From positions 1-20,785 of the forward strand of contig CAYQTE010000075.1 of NCBI GenBank assembly GCA_964420285.1: a DNA stretch of 20,785 nt. Direction: 5' to 3'. The notes below the pieces were generated by a model. That model saw only the letters and a list, made by a program, of their open reading frames with translations, did not search any database and was not told where the DNA came from. Both the position numbers and the translations under genes were made by a program. Positions 1-6,620 of this stretch are shown one piece after another. How positions within the stretch are numbered: the stretch's first letter is position 1; every line of letters begins with the position of its first letter. This DNA is from CAYQTE01 sp964420285 (lineage in GTDB: Bacteria; Planctomycetota; Phycisphaerae; Tepidisphaerales; Tepidisphaeraceae).

Positions 1-7
1 GGGCACT

Positions 8-451
8 TCAGGCGCTGACGCGGGCGAAGAGGTCTACGCTGGCTATCGCGTGGATGTGATGGCGGGAGAGAACTTCCACGGCCCGGTCGGGGTCGTCGAA
101 GCGGAAGATCATGGCGGCGTGCTCGGAACCGCGGCCGCGCGCGAAGGCGTACATGTAGGCGATGCCGAGATTCTCGCTGTCCAGCACGTCGAGCACATCG
201 GCCAGACCGCCGGGGCGATGGGGGACGTCGATGGCAATGACCTCGGCGACGTTGACGACGGAGCCGGCGTCGGTGAGCACCTGTCTGGCCCGCTGCCAAT
301 CCTTGACGATGAGGCGGAGAATTCCGTATTCGGCGGTGTCGGCGAGGTTGAGGGTGAGGATGTTGATGCCGGCATCGGCGAGCAATCGGCAGGGGATCTT
401 GATCGCGCCGGGACGGTTTTCCAGGAACAGCGAGAGTTGATGCAGTTTCAT
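8..451 (-). CDS. Tandem ACT-domain amino-acid-binding protein
   Basis: A 147-residue protein made almost entirely of two ACT domains. The first (about residues 1-68) begins MKLHQLSLFLENRPG and the second (about 70-145) contains the typical IDVPHRPGGLADVL turn. ACT domains bind small ligands, usually amino acids. Free-standing tandem ACT proteins of this type often lie beside indolepyruvate oxidoreductase and phenylacetate-CoA ligase genes, as here, which suggests sensing of aromatic amino acids or their products; that role is inferred. A longer in-frame start exists at 538, but it would overlap the ligase gene. The ATG at 451 has a GGAG ribosome site about 8 bases upstream and begins exactly at the ACT fold. 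It is the last gene of the minus-strand operon visible here, and the operon may continue past the window edge. The protein is cytoplasmic, with no signal peptide or membrane segment. Confidence 0.87.
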   Translation of the reverse strand: MKLHQLSLFLENRPGAIKIPCRLLADAGINILTLNLADTAEYGILRLIVKDWQRARQVLTDAGSVVNVAEVIAIDVPHRPGGLADVLDVLDSENLGIAYMYAFARGRGSEHAAMIFRFDDPDRAVEVLSRHHIHAIASVDLFARVSA

Positions 452-464
452 GGCCGTATCTCCG

Positions 465-1793
465 CTAGACCTCGGTTCGCTGATCGAGCACGCGTTTGGC
501 CTTGCCTTCGCTGCGCTGGATGGTTCGCGGCTCGACAAGACGGACGGTGGCGTGGATGCCGATGGTGTGCTCGATTGACGCCGCCAATTGCCTCTGCAAC
601 GCCTCGAGCGCGCCGACCTTGTCGGAGAACACTTCGGGGGTCACTTCGACACGCACCTCGAGCTGATCCAGGCCCTTGCTTCGCGTAAGGACGATCTGGT
701 AGTGCGGCAGCGTGCCGCGCGCTTCCAGCAGGGCCGCTTCGATCTGCGACGGAAACACGTTCACGCCGCGAACGATGAACATGTCGTCGCTGCGACGGCT
801 GATGCGCTGGATTCGGCGGATGGTCCGGCCGCACGGACAAGGCCCGGCGAGGATGCGGGTGATGTCGCGGGTGCGGTAGCGGATCATGGGCATGGCTTCC
901 TTGCTGAGGGTGGTGAGCACCAGTTCACCTTCGTGGCCTTCGGGGACCAACTGGCAGGTTTCGGGGTCGATGATCTCGGGATAGAAGTGGTCCTCGAAGA
1001 TGTGCAGGCCGTTCTGGCATTCGCATTCGATGCCGACGCCGGGGCCGATGATCTCGGTCAGGCCGTAGATATCAAAGGCGCGGATGCCGGAATCTTCCTG
1101 GATGCGTTGGCGCATGGCATCGGACCAGGGTTCTGCGCCGAAGATACCGGCGCGGAGGTTGCGGAGGCTGACGCCCATTTCGCGGGCGCGTTCCAGGAGG
1201 TGGACGAAATAGCTGGGCGTGCAGCAGACGACGGTGACGCCGAAGTCGTTCATGACCATGACCTGGCGTTCGGTGTTGCCGCCGGAGATCGGGATGATGG
1301 TGGCGCCAAGGGCCTCGCCGCCGTAATGGAGTCCCAGGCCGCCGGTGAACAGGCCGTAGCCGTAGGCGTTCTGGATGATATCGCCGCGATGGACGCCGCA
1401 GGCGGCGTAGCAGCGTACGATGGCCTCGCTCCAGACATCGAGATCCTGGCGTGTATAGGCGACGACGATGGGCTTGCCGGTGGTGCCGCTGGAGGCGTGC
1501 AGGCGCACGACGTCTTCCATGGGCGAGGCGAAGAGGCCGAAGGGATAGCTGTCGCGCAGGTCCGATTTGACGGTGAAGGGAAGGAGGGCGAGGTCTTCGA
1601 GCCTGGACAGATCGCGCGGCGTGAGGCCGTGATCCTGCATGCGCTGGCGGAACAGAGGCACGCGCGCAAACGAGCGTGTGACGCTGGCGCGGAGGCGGTT
1701 GAACTGCAACTCGCGCAGGCGATCGGCCGGCAAATAGTCCGGCGCACTGGCCATGTGAAATCCGTCCGCGCAATCGTTCCAGCGATGATGCAT
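465..1793 (-). CDS. paaK: Phenylacetate-CoA ligase (PaaK family, AMP-forming)
   Basis: A 442-residue acyl-adenylate-forming ligase that activates an aryl-acetate with ATP and CoA. The N-terminus matches PaaK (PADRLRELQFNRLRASV). The adenylate loop reads ASSGTTGKP near residue 100, YGLTEIIGPG follows mid-protein, and the C-terminal part carries YRTRDITRI, a CPCG pair and SDDMFIVRGVNVFPSQIE, the standard PaaK hinge region. Length is typical for the family. The ATG at 1793 leaves a 12-base gap after iorB and has AGGA upstream. An alternative ATG at 1754 would remove 13 residues that are not family-like, so the exact start is uncertain. Next to IorAB it probably handles phenylacetate, indoleacetate or 4-hydroxyphenylacetate. 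Substrate cannot be read from sequence. Confidence 0.92.
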   Translation of the reverse strand: MHHRWNDCADGFHMASAPDYLPADRLRELQFNRLRASVTRSFARVPLFRQRMQDHGLTPRDLSRLEDLALLPFTVKSDLRDSYPFGLFASPMEDVVRLHASSGTTGKPIVVAYTRQDLDVWSEAIVRCYAACGVHRGDIIQNAYGYGLFTGGLGLHYGGEALGATIIPISGGNTERQVMVMNDFGVTVVCCTPSYFVHLLERAREMGVSLRNLRAGIFGAEPWSDAMRQRIQEDSGIRAFDIYGLTEIIGPGVGIECECQNGLHIFEDHFYPEIIDPETCQLVPEGHEGELVLTTLSKEAMPMIRYRTRDITRILAGPCPCGRTIRRIQRISRRSDDMFIVRGVNVFPSQIEAALLEARGTLPHYQIVLTRSKGLDQLEVRVEVTPEVFSDKVGALEALQRQLAASIEHTIGIHATVRLVEPRTIQRSEGKAKRVLDQRTEV

Positions 1794-1805
1794 GATGTGG
1801 ATATC

Positions 1806-2324
1806 CTAACCAGCGGCGTGGCGGTCCGCATCGGCTCGCCGCGTTGCCAGCGTGAAACCGGCCTGGAAGGCTCGCGAATTAGCCTGATGCCATTTGGCGT
1901 CGAGGTTGGCCTCGAGAGCGTCCTGCCAGTGTCGCGGCTCGATGGGCAGGTACGAGCTCAATATTCCCAGCAGCGCCACGTTCAGGCTTTTGCCCGGCGC
2001 CTGCGATGTGTCGCCGAGCAAAGACGAATCGATCAGCACGCCGCCGTCTCGCAGCAGCGGCCGCACGTTGGCCACCTGATCGTCCGCGACGACGACAAGA
2101 TAATCCGCCTCGCCGGCCGGTACCATCGGACTGAGGACTTCCCTGCCGAAGCGCACATCGCTGGAGACGGAGCCGCCGCGCTGGCTCATGCCGTGAATCT
2201 CGGCCTTCTTGACATCAAACCCGGCCCGGCAAGCGGCATCGGCGAGAATGTCGGAAGCCTTGATGACGCCCTGCCCGCCGAGGCCGCAGACGATGACGTT
2301 GGTAACTTTGGTGGATTGGTTCAT
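1806..2324 (-). CDS. iorB: Indolepyruvate ferredoxin oxidoreductase, beta subunit
   Basis: A 172-residue gamma-domain subunit of the 2-oxoacid:ferredoxin oxidoreductase family. It partners IorA in oxidative decarboxylation of aryl-pyruvates to aryl-acetyl-CoA, with electrons passed to ferredoxin. The N-terminus shows the family nucleotide-like loop NVIVCGLGGQGV, followed by KKAEIHGMSQRGGSV, which is diagnostic for IorB. The C-terminus is somewhat short compared with homologues of about 190-200 residues. The start codon overlaps the stop of the upstream antitoxin-like gene in an ATGA, so translation is likely coupled to that gene and not directly to iorA. This placement is unusual because iorA and iorB are normally adjacent. 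Confidence 0.92.
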   Translation of the reverse strand: MNQSTKVTNVIVCGLGGQGVIKASDILADAACRAGFDVKKAEIHGMSQRGGSVSSDVRFGREVLSPMVPAGEADYLVVVADDQVANVRPLLRDGGVLIDSSLLGDTSQAPGKSLNVALLGILSSYLPIEPRHWQDALEANLDAKWHQANSRAFQAGFTLATRRADADRHAAG

Positions 2325-2596
2325 GGTCGCTTCATTTCATTCAGCAGTTTTCGCACGGCTTTCCTGGCATCATGCACTTGTCCGGCTTCAACCTGGCGAA
2401 CGGACTCCGCCAGCGCGTGCAGCACGGCGATCTTCTCGGCCTGACGTTGATACGCGGCTGCGTCCTGGACCACGACCGAAGGCGCGCCCTTCGCCGTAAA
2501 GACCTCCGGTCGGCCGGTGGAATGCAGTCGGTCCAAACGCTGCCTGGCTTTGCGGCGGAAACTGCTGAGCGTGTGAATGTCTGTCGGAAGAATCAT
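2321..2596 (-). CDS. Phd/YefM-type antitoxin-like protein (no toxin partner seen)
   Basis: A 91-residue protein of the prevent-host-death family. It has an N-terminal DNA-binding/dimerisation part (HTLSSFRRKARQRLDRLHSTGRPEVFTAKG) and the conserved PSVVVQDAAAYQ strand-helix. A C-terminal helical tail (VEAGQVHDARKAVRKLL) is of the kind that normally neutralises a ParE/RelE toxin. In ordinary modules the toxin gene follows directly. Here the ATGA overlap leads into iorB, and no toxin is found upstream, so it looks like an orphan antitoxin adopted by a metabolic operon. It could act as a repressor of its own promoter or as an antidote in trans; both are inference. Two short inverted repeats lie 35-60 bases upstream of the start. 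Confidence 0.82.
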   Translation of the reverse strand: MILPTDIHTLSSFRRKARQRLDRLHSTGRPEVFTAKGAPSVVVQDAAAYQRQAEKIAVLHALAESVRQVEAGQVHDARKAVRKLLNEMKRP

Positions 2597-2630
2597 GGTT
2601 GCACCGCCTAAGCACAGTTAGTCATGCTTG

Positions 2631-2655
2631 CAATGGTACATTGTGACCGCGTCAC
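2631..2655 (-). promoter_or_regulatory. Pair of short inverted repeats upstream of the antitoxin gene
   Basis: Two adjacent dyads are visible: CAATG-gta-CATTG (2631-2643) and GTGAC-cgc-GTCAC (2643-2655). They share a base and lie 35-59 bases upstream of the antitoxin-like gene start at 2596, in the 87-base gap after the hypothetical gene. Phd/YefM proteins typically bind short palindromes in front of their own genes, so these are candidate operator half-sites. No convincing -35/-10 pair was found beside them, so an RNA hairpin or chance is also possible. Confidence 0.3.
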
Positions 2656-2683
2656 GGAAAAGGAATGCGACTGTGGCCGTTGC

Positions 2684-3160
2684 TCAGAACACGATGGGTT
2701 TTCGCAACCGCAGCGAGCACTCGACGAGCTCGCGCAACTGTTGCTCAAACTGCCGCAGGAACTCTTCGTTGGAGTGATCCGCGTCGTGAAGCTCCGCCAG
2801 CACCGCAACTTCGTCGCCAAGGCGTTGCACGTCGGCCAGACAAAGGCAATCGCCGCAATGAGATCCGCTGTATGTGACCTTTGAAGTGATGATGGAGAGG
2901 TGCCCTGCGCGCGGGGACAATAATCTGCGAAAAAGACCGATGAGTGCAGCGTTGCCCAAACGATGGTGCAACGCAACGCCATTCTCGTGCTCACATGCGT
3001 CTCGGTTCCAAATGTCAAAGGCGATCTGCTCGTCGAGATTCTTGGTGGTCTGCTCACGTGCGCCGTCCTCGGCGACGTGGACGCCCCACTCCGGCTGCGG
3101 CGCAGTGCGGCAGAGGTTTCGCTCGAAGCAGTCGCAATACACAACGGCGTCAAGGGACAT
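2684..3160 (-). CDS. Conserved hypothetical protein of unknown function
   Basis: A 158-residue soluble protein with no signal peptide or membrane segment. It begins MSLDAVVYCDCFERNLC and ends LVECSLRLRKPIVF. It has several cysteines (YCDC near the start, HCGDCLC in the middle) and an acidic C-terminal helix (DADHSNEEFLRQFEQQLRELVE). I recognise no named domain. The composition looks like a folded protein and the other frames do not. The ATG at 3160 lies 11 bases inside the end of iorA, so translation is probably coupled; an in-frame start at 3214 would lie deeper in iorA. The gene sits between iorA and iorB, where a gene is not expected, next to an antitoxin-like gene. The region also looks less GC-rich than its flanks, which suggests later acquisition. 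Confidence 0.7.
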   Translation of the reverse strand: MSLDAVVYCDCFERNLCRTAPQPEWGVHVAEDGAREQTTKNLDEQIAFDIWNRDACEHENGVALHHRLGNAALIGLFRRLLSPRAGHLSIITSKVTYSGSHCGDCLCLADVQRLGDEVAVLAELHDADHSNEEFLRQFEQQLRELVECSLRLRKPIVF

Positions 3161-4784
3161 TTGCGTGCGGCGATGGTTCTCGCTGCTCCTGGCACAAACT
3201 GGCTTCCTTCTCATACTGCCGGATTTTCCCCGCCGCCAGAATGCATGGTTTGCGGGAGATGATGACCGACAATTCGTTGCCGGCCAGACGGTCGGCGAGC
3301 AGTTTCTCGAAGCCGGCCGGGTCGCTGCTGGCGTCGATGACGTCGACGTGATGTGCGCCGATCGCCTTGCAGACGTCTTCGATCTTGACGCGGTTGGTGG
3401 GCTCGTGGCCGAGTTTGCGGCCGGTAGCGGGATGTTCCTGCTGGCCGGTCATTGCGGTCGTGCCGTTGTCGAGGATGAGCAGGACGTGACCAGTGGGCGG
3501 CGGGTTGTAGACCATCTCGACGAGGCCGGCGATTCCGCTGTGCATGAAGGTGGAATCGCCGATGACGCTGACCACGCGCCGGGCCTCGGCTTCGGGCAAG
3601 ACGTGGCGCAGCCCCAGTCCAACGCCGAGGCTCGCGCCCATGCACAATTGCGTGTCCATCGCCTCCAGCGGCGGCAGGGCGCCCAGCGTATAGCAGCCGA
3701 TATCGCCGGCCACGATGCAATTCAGCTTGCGCAACACGCCGAACGGCTGGCGATACGGACAGGCGGCACACAACTCCGGCGGCTTGCCCTTCAGCGGCGC
3801 GGCTTCGGGCGATGTATCACCGGCCACGATCCGCCGGACACGCACAACATCAAGTTCACCGAAGCGGTACATTTCCGGCTTGGCGTCGACGCGCACGCCG
3901 GCGGCGCGGATCGCATCGGCCAGATACGGATCGCCTTCCTCGATGACCAGACATCGATCGACGCCCGCAGCGAACTTGCGGATCAGTTCGATAGGCAGCG
4001 GATAGGTTACCGCCAGCTTGAGAAAGCTGGCGTCCGGGTTGGCCTCGCGCGCGTGCAGGAACGCCACGCCGGACGCGATGATGCCCAGACGGCGATCGCC
4101 TTCGATCACCTTGTTCAGCGGGCATTGCTCGTTCCACTTCTCGATCTCCGCCAGCTTTTGCCGCAGCCGGCGATGTGCCGGGCGGGCGTGCGCGGGGATC
4201 ATGACGCGGCCGGGAATGTTGCGATGGAAATAGGTCGGTGGGCAGTCATGTTTCGGCTGGCGATGGCGCAGGATCGACTTGCCATGGCAGACGCGCGTGG
4301 TCATCCGCAACATGACGGGGATTCGCCATTGGTGCGACATTTCCAGTGCGGCCAGGGTGAGGTCGTAGGCTTCCTGCGAATCGGCCGGCTCAAGCATGGG
4401 CACGCCGGCCGCAACTGCGTAACGGCGGTTGTCCTGCTCGTTCTGGCTGGAACTCATGCCCGGATCATCGGCCGACACCAGAACCAAGGCGCCATCGATG
4501 CCGGAGTAGGCGACGGTAAACAGCATATCGGCGGCCACGTTGACGCCGACGTGCTTCATGGTCGCCATTGCCCGCGCCCCGGCGAAAGCGACGCCGACGG
4601 CGACCTCAAGGGCCACTTTCTCGTTAGGCGCCCATTGCGCCTTTCCGCCGAGCGCATCTAGGGCTTCGAGGATTTCCGTGCTGGGAGTTCCGGGATAACC
4701 GGTGCCCAGCGCCACGCCGCCATCCAGCGCCGCCATTGCCACGGCTTCGTCGCCGCTGACCAGCGTTCCTGTGCGAATACTCAT
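3150..4784 (-). CDS. iorA: Indolepyruvate ferredoxin oxidoreductase, alpha subunit, lacking the C-terminal ferredoxin domain
   Basis: A 544-residue TPP-dependent subunit. The N-terminal pyrimidine-binding domain has GTGYPGTPSTEILE and ADDPGMSSSQNEQDNR. A linker contains ELCAACPYRQPF. The C-terminal TPP-binding domain has GDIGCYTLG, GDSTFMHSG and LDNGTTAMTGQQEHP, all diagnostic of IorA. With IorB it converts indole- or phenyl-pyruvate plus CoA to the aryl-acetyl-CoA and CO2, reducing ferredoxin. Many IorA proteins end in a domain with two Cys-rich 4Fe-4S motifs. Here the chain stops after SRKPCILAAGKIRQYEKE with a short unrelated tail, and no such motif follows in any frame. The start overlaps the thioesterase stop (ATGA). 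Electron transfer would then need a separate ferredoxin or a shorter chain. Confidence 0.93.
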   Translation of the reverse strand: MSIRTGTLVSGDEAVAMAALDGGVALGTGYPGTPSTEILEALDALGGKAQWAPNEKVALEVAVGVAFAGARAMATMKHVGVNVAADMLFTVAYSGIDGALVLVSADDPGMSSSQNEQDNRRYAVAAGVPMLEPADSQEAYDLTLAALEMSHQWRIPVMLRMTTRVCHGKSILRHRQPKHDCPPTYFHRNIPGRVMIPAHARPAHRRLRQKLAEIEKWNEQCPLNKVIEGDRRLGIIASGVAFLHAREANPDASFLKLAVTYPLPIELIRKFAAGVDRCLVIEEGDPYLADAIRAAGVRVDAKPEMYRFGELDVVRVRRIVAGDTSPEAAPLKGKPPELCAACPYRQPFGVLRKLNCIVAGDIGCYTLGALPPLEAMDTQLCMGASLGVGLGLRHVLPEAEARRVVSVIGDSTFMHSGIAGLVEMVYNPPPTGHVLLILDNGTTAMTGQQEHPATGRKLGHEPTNRVKIEDVCKAIGAHHVDVIDASSDPAGFEKLLADRLAGNELSVIISRKPCILAAGKIRQYEKEASLCQEQREPSPHANVP

Positions 4785-5209
4785 GATCCTGCTTCCTGGC
4801 CGGGCGAAAGGGCGCCGGCCACCATCTCACTCAACCATTGCGGCGGGCGCATCGGCTTGCCGGCGGCGTCGGTGATCGCATGAACCGTATAGCCCTCGAC
4901 GACCGGCGATACACCCTCGGCCTGGACGATGCTGACATCAAACCGCAGCCGGGCCTTGCCGCTGAATTGTACCGTGGAGCGCACGCGGAGCAGATCGTCA
5001 TAGCGGGCCCGGCCGAGGTAATTCACGTGCGCCTCAACCAGAGGCAGCAGCGTGCCGCGGGCTTCCATCTGGGCATAGGAGACGCCGCCGGCGCGCAGCG
5101 TTTCCGTGCGCGCACACTCGAACCATTCGAGGGCTCGCGAGTTATAAAACGTGCCCATCTGGTCCGTCTCGCTGTACCGGACACGCAGGTTCATCTCATG
5201 CCGCAACAT
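4781..5209 (-). CDS. Hotdog acyl-CoA thioesterase (YbgC/4-hydroxybenzoyl-CoA type)
   Basis: A 142-residue single hotdog-fold thioesterase that hydrolyses an acyl- or aryl-CoA to the free acid. The signature reads VRYSETDQMGTFYNSRALEWFECARTE, with the catalytic Asp in the ETDQMG turn, as in YbgC and 4HBT enzymes. The ATG at 5209 is preceded by GAGAGG at 7-base spacing, which decides the start; in-frame starts upstream at 5284 and downstream at 5194 are less well supported. It is the first gene of the operon and overlaps iorA by four bases. With IorAB and the CoA ligase it could recycle CoA from aryl-acetyl-CoA. That substrate is inferred from context alone. Confidence 0.88.
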   Translation of the reverse strand: MLRHEMNLRVRYSETDQMGTFYNSRALEWFECARTETLRAGGVSYAQMEARGTLLPLVEAHVNYLGRARYDDLLRVRSTVQFSGKARLRFDVSIVQAEGVSPVVEGYTVHAITDAAGKPMRPPQWLSEMVAGALSPGQEAGS

Positions 5210-5246
5210 CCGCCGACCTCTCCGGCTCGTTTTCCCGATGCACCGA

Positions 5247-5274
5247 TTGATAACGATACCAGCCCAAAACACAA
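5247..5274 (-). promoter_or_regulatory. Possible sigma-70-like promoter for the thioesterase-iorA operon
   Basis: On the minus strand TTGTGT (5274-5269) and TATCAA (5252-5247) are separated by 16 bases. This puts a start site near 5240 and gives a leader of about 30 bases with a good ribosome site. Each hexamer matches the consensus at about four of six positions, so this is only a candidate. Confidence 0.3.
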
Positions 5275-5316
5275 GCGCGAACACGAAGGACTCGCCAAGA
5301 ACGCCAAGGAAGAAAA
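5263..5316 (+). repeat. A-rich degenerate repeat tract
   Basis: The 346-base gap between the divergent thioesterase and M50-like genes contains a purine-rich tract of short degenerate repeats. Examples are ACACGAAGGA, CGCCAAGAA (5293-5301) and CGCCAAGGA (5302-5310). Such CACGAAGG/CCAAGAA tracts recur between genes in PVC-group genomes. This copy looks decayed. The rest of the gap (about 5320-5555) holds no convincing gene, hairpin or RNA. Confidence 0.35.
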
Positions 5317-5555
5317 CATGCGAAGGGAACCGGCGAACGGCTATGCGACCGGCCGATTTCGTGGCTGGTAAAACGCAACCTGATATTCAACTAGATCCTC
5401 GAATTGCTTCGGATCGGGCAGCCCGTGCGCCCGGCAGGTGTCTTGGCGCCCCGGCGCGGGTAGGATTCACCGACAGCACGGCAGGAATCGGTTCGGCGCC
5501 TGCTACCTCATTGTAAACTCGGTGCGAGAAGGCGGTTGGACGGAATGGTGCAAGC

Positions 5556-6575
5556 GTGACGCGGCCAGAACGCAGCAAGAGGGGGGGCGGCGGATACGAC
5601 TACCTGGGCAATCCCTCCGCCCTCCTCGCGTATTCGATCCCGTTCGGGACGTGGTTTGGCGTGCGCGTTCGGTTGCACTTCTGGCTGCTGGTCACCATTG
5701 CCTTCGCCGTGGGCGACATGGCGCGCGGCCATTTCCTGAGCGCCGCCATTGGAACCGCGCTGCTCCTGTTGGCGTTGCTGATTCATGATTTCACGCACAA
5801 GGCAATAGCGCAATTGGTGGGAGGCCGGCACGATCAATTCATGCTGTGGCCGGCTGGTGGCTTGGCATTCCCGACCATTCCACTGGGTCCGGGTCCGATG
5901 TTTACGGTGTATGTCGGACCGATCGTGGTGCATGGCGTACTTGCGCTGGCATGCACCTGGGCGGGCGGATGGCCGTGGCGATTTTTGCCGCTGAATCCGC
6001 TGGCCGGGTTGTCTTCTTCCATTGTGCCGCCGGCGTCACGGGCTTTGGGCGACATTCTGGTGGCCTTTGCGATCGAAAACTGGTTGCTGGTGCTGATCAA
6101 TCTGCTGCCGTACTACTGGTTTGACGGCGGATGTCTATTGCAGTCGATGTTGTGGCCGCTGTGCGGCGGGTATCGCGCCACCAGCATCACGTGCGTCGTC
6201 GGCATGGTACTGGCGGTGCCGATGTTTGCCCTGTCGGTCATGGCCCACGCCTTTCTGGGCATGGTGTTCTGGGCGCTGCTGTTTTCCAGTTCGTATGCGC
6301 GGCGGCGGGATCTGCTGGCGTCGGGGCCGAGGAAACTGGCTGATGCCATCGAACAAAGCGCCCGAAACGCCCGCCGATCCCGCCTATCGCGTCCAAGTTG
6401 GTTCGGCCCCGGCATGGGCAGAACAGCGGCCAATCGCAGCTTCGCAACCCGCCGGGAGCAGCAGATCGACGAAATTCTCGCCAAGGCCCGTGCCCGGGGA
6501 ATGCATTCGCTGACATGGTGGGAAAGGCGATGCCTGCGGAAAGCCAACGAGCGAGCGGGTCGGCCTGACGCGTAA
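5556..6575 (+). CDS. M50/site-2-protease-like membrane protein with altered HDxxH motif
   Basis: A 339-residue polytopic membrane protein. It has about six hydrophobic segments up to residue 250, then a basic soluble tail. The metalloprotease motif is H77-D-F-T-H81, not HExxH, and the second motif NLLPYYWFDGG supplies the third metal ligand D190. The three zinc ligands are therefore present, but the catalytic Glu is Asp, so activity may be weak or absent. The C-terminus (IDEILAKARARGMHSLTWWERRCLRKANER) resembles the short helical domain found at the end of planctomycete rhomboid and M50-like proteins. The start is GTG at 5556 with only a weak GGA-rich ribosome site. It is divergent from the iorA operon and 45 bases upstream of lysS. 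Confidence 0.8.
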   Translation: MTRPERSKRGGGGYDYLGNPSALLAYSIPFGTWFGVRVRLHFWLLVTIAFAVGDMARGHFLSAAIGTALLLLALLIHDFTHKAIAQLVGGRHDQFMLWPAGGLAFPTIPLGPGPMFTVYVGPIVVHGVLALACTWAGGWPWRFLPLNPLAGLSSSIVPPASRALGDILVAFAIENWLLVLINLLPYYWFDGGCLLQSMLWPLCGGYRATSITCVVGMVLAVPMFALSVMAHAFLGMVFWALLFSSSYARRRDLLASGPRKLADAIEQSARNARRSRLSRPSWFGPGMGRTAANRSFATRREQQIDEILAKARARGMHSLTWWERRCLRKANERAGRPDA

Positions 6576-6603
6576 GGAAGTGGTGAGTCAATGCATTTGC
6601 GCG

Positions 6604-6609
6604 TATGAT
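6604..6609 (+). promoter_or_regulatory. Possible -10 element giving a near-leaderless lysS transcript
   Basis: TATGAT lies 11 bases before the lysS ATG at 6621, and lysS has no recognisable ribosome site. A start near 6616 would give an almost leaderless mRNA. No good -35 was found, so this is weak. Confidence 0.22.
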
Positions 6610-6620
6610 CGGCCCACAGC

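Noticed and set aside
588..2444. Long open frame on the plus strand (618 codons)
   Set aside because: It runs antisense to phenylacetate-CoA ligase and iorB and has no recognisable domain; it is a mirror of GC-rich codon usage.
2608..3195. Alternative 195-codon minus-strand frame
   Set aside because: It overlaps the better 158-residue hypothetical gene. Its Ser/Arg/Thr-rich composition looks like a shifted frame, and it holds no ferredoxin remnant of IorA.
2874..4661. Long open frame on the plus strand (595 codons)
   Set aside because: It is antisense to iorA, whose motifs are clear, and shows no domain of its own.
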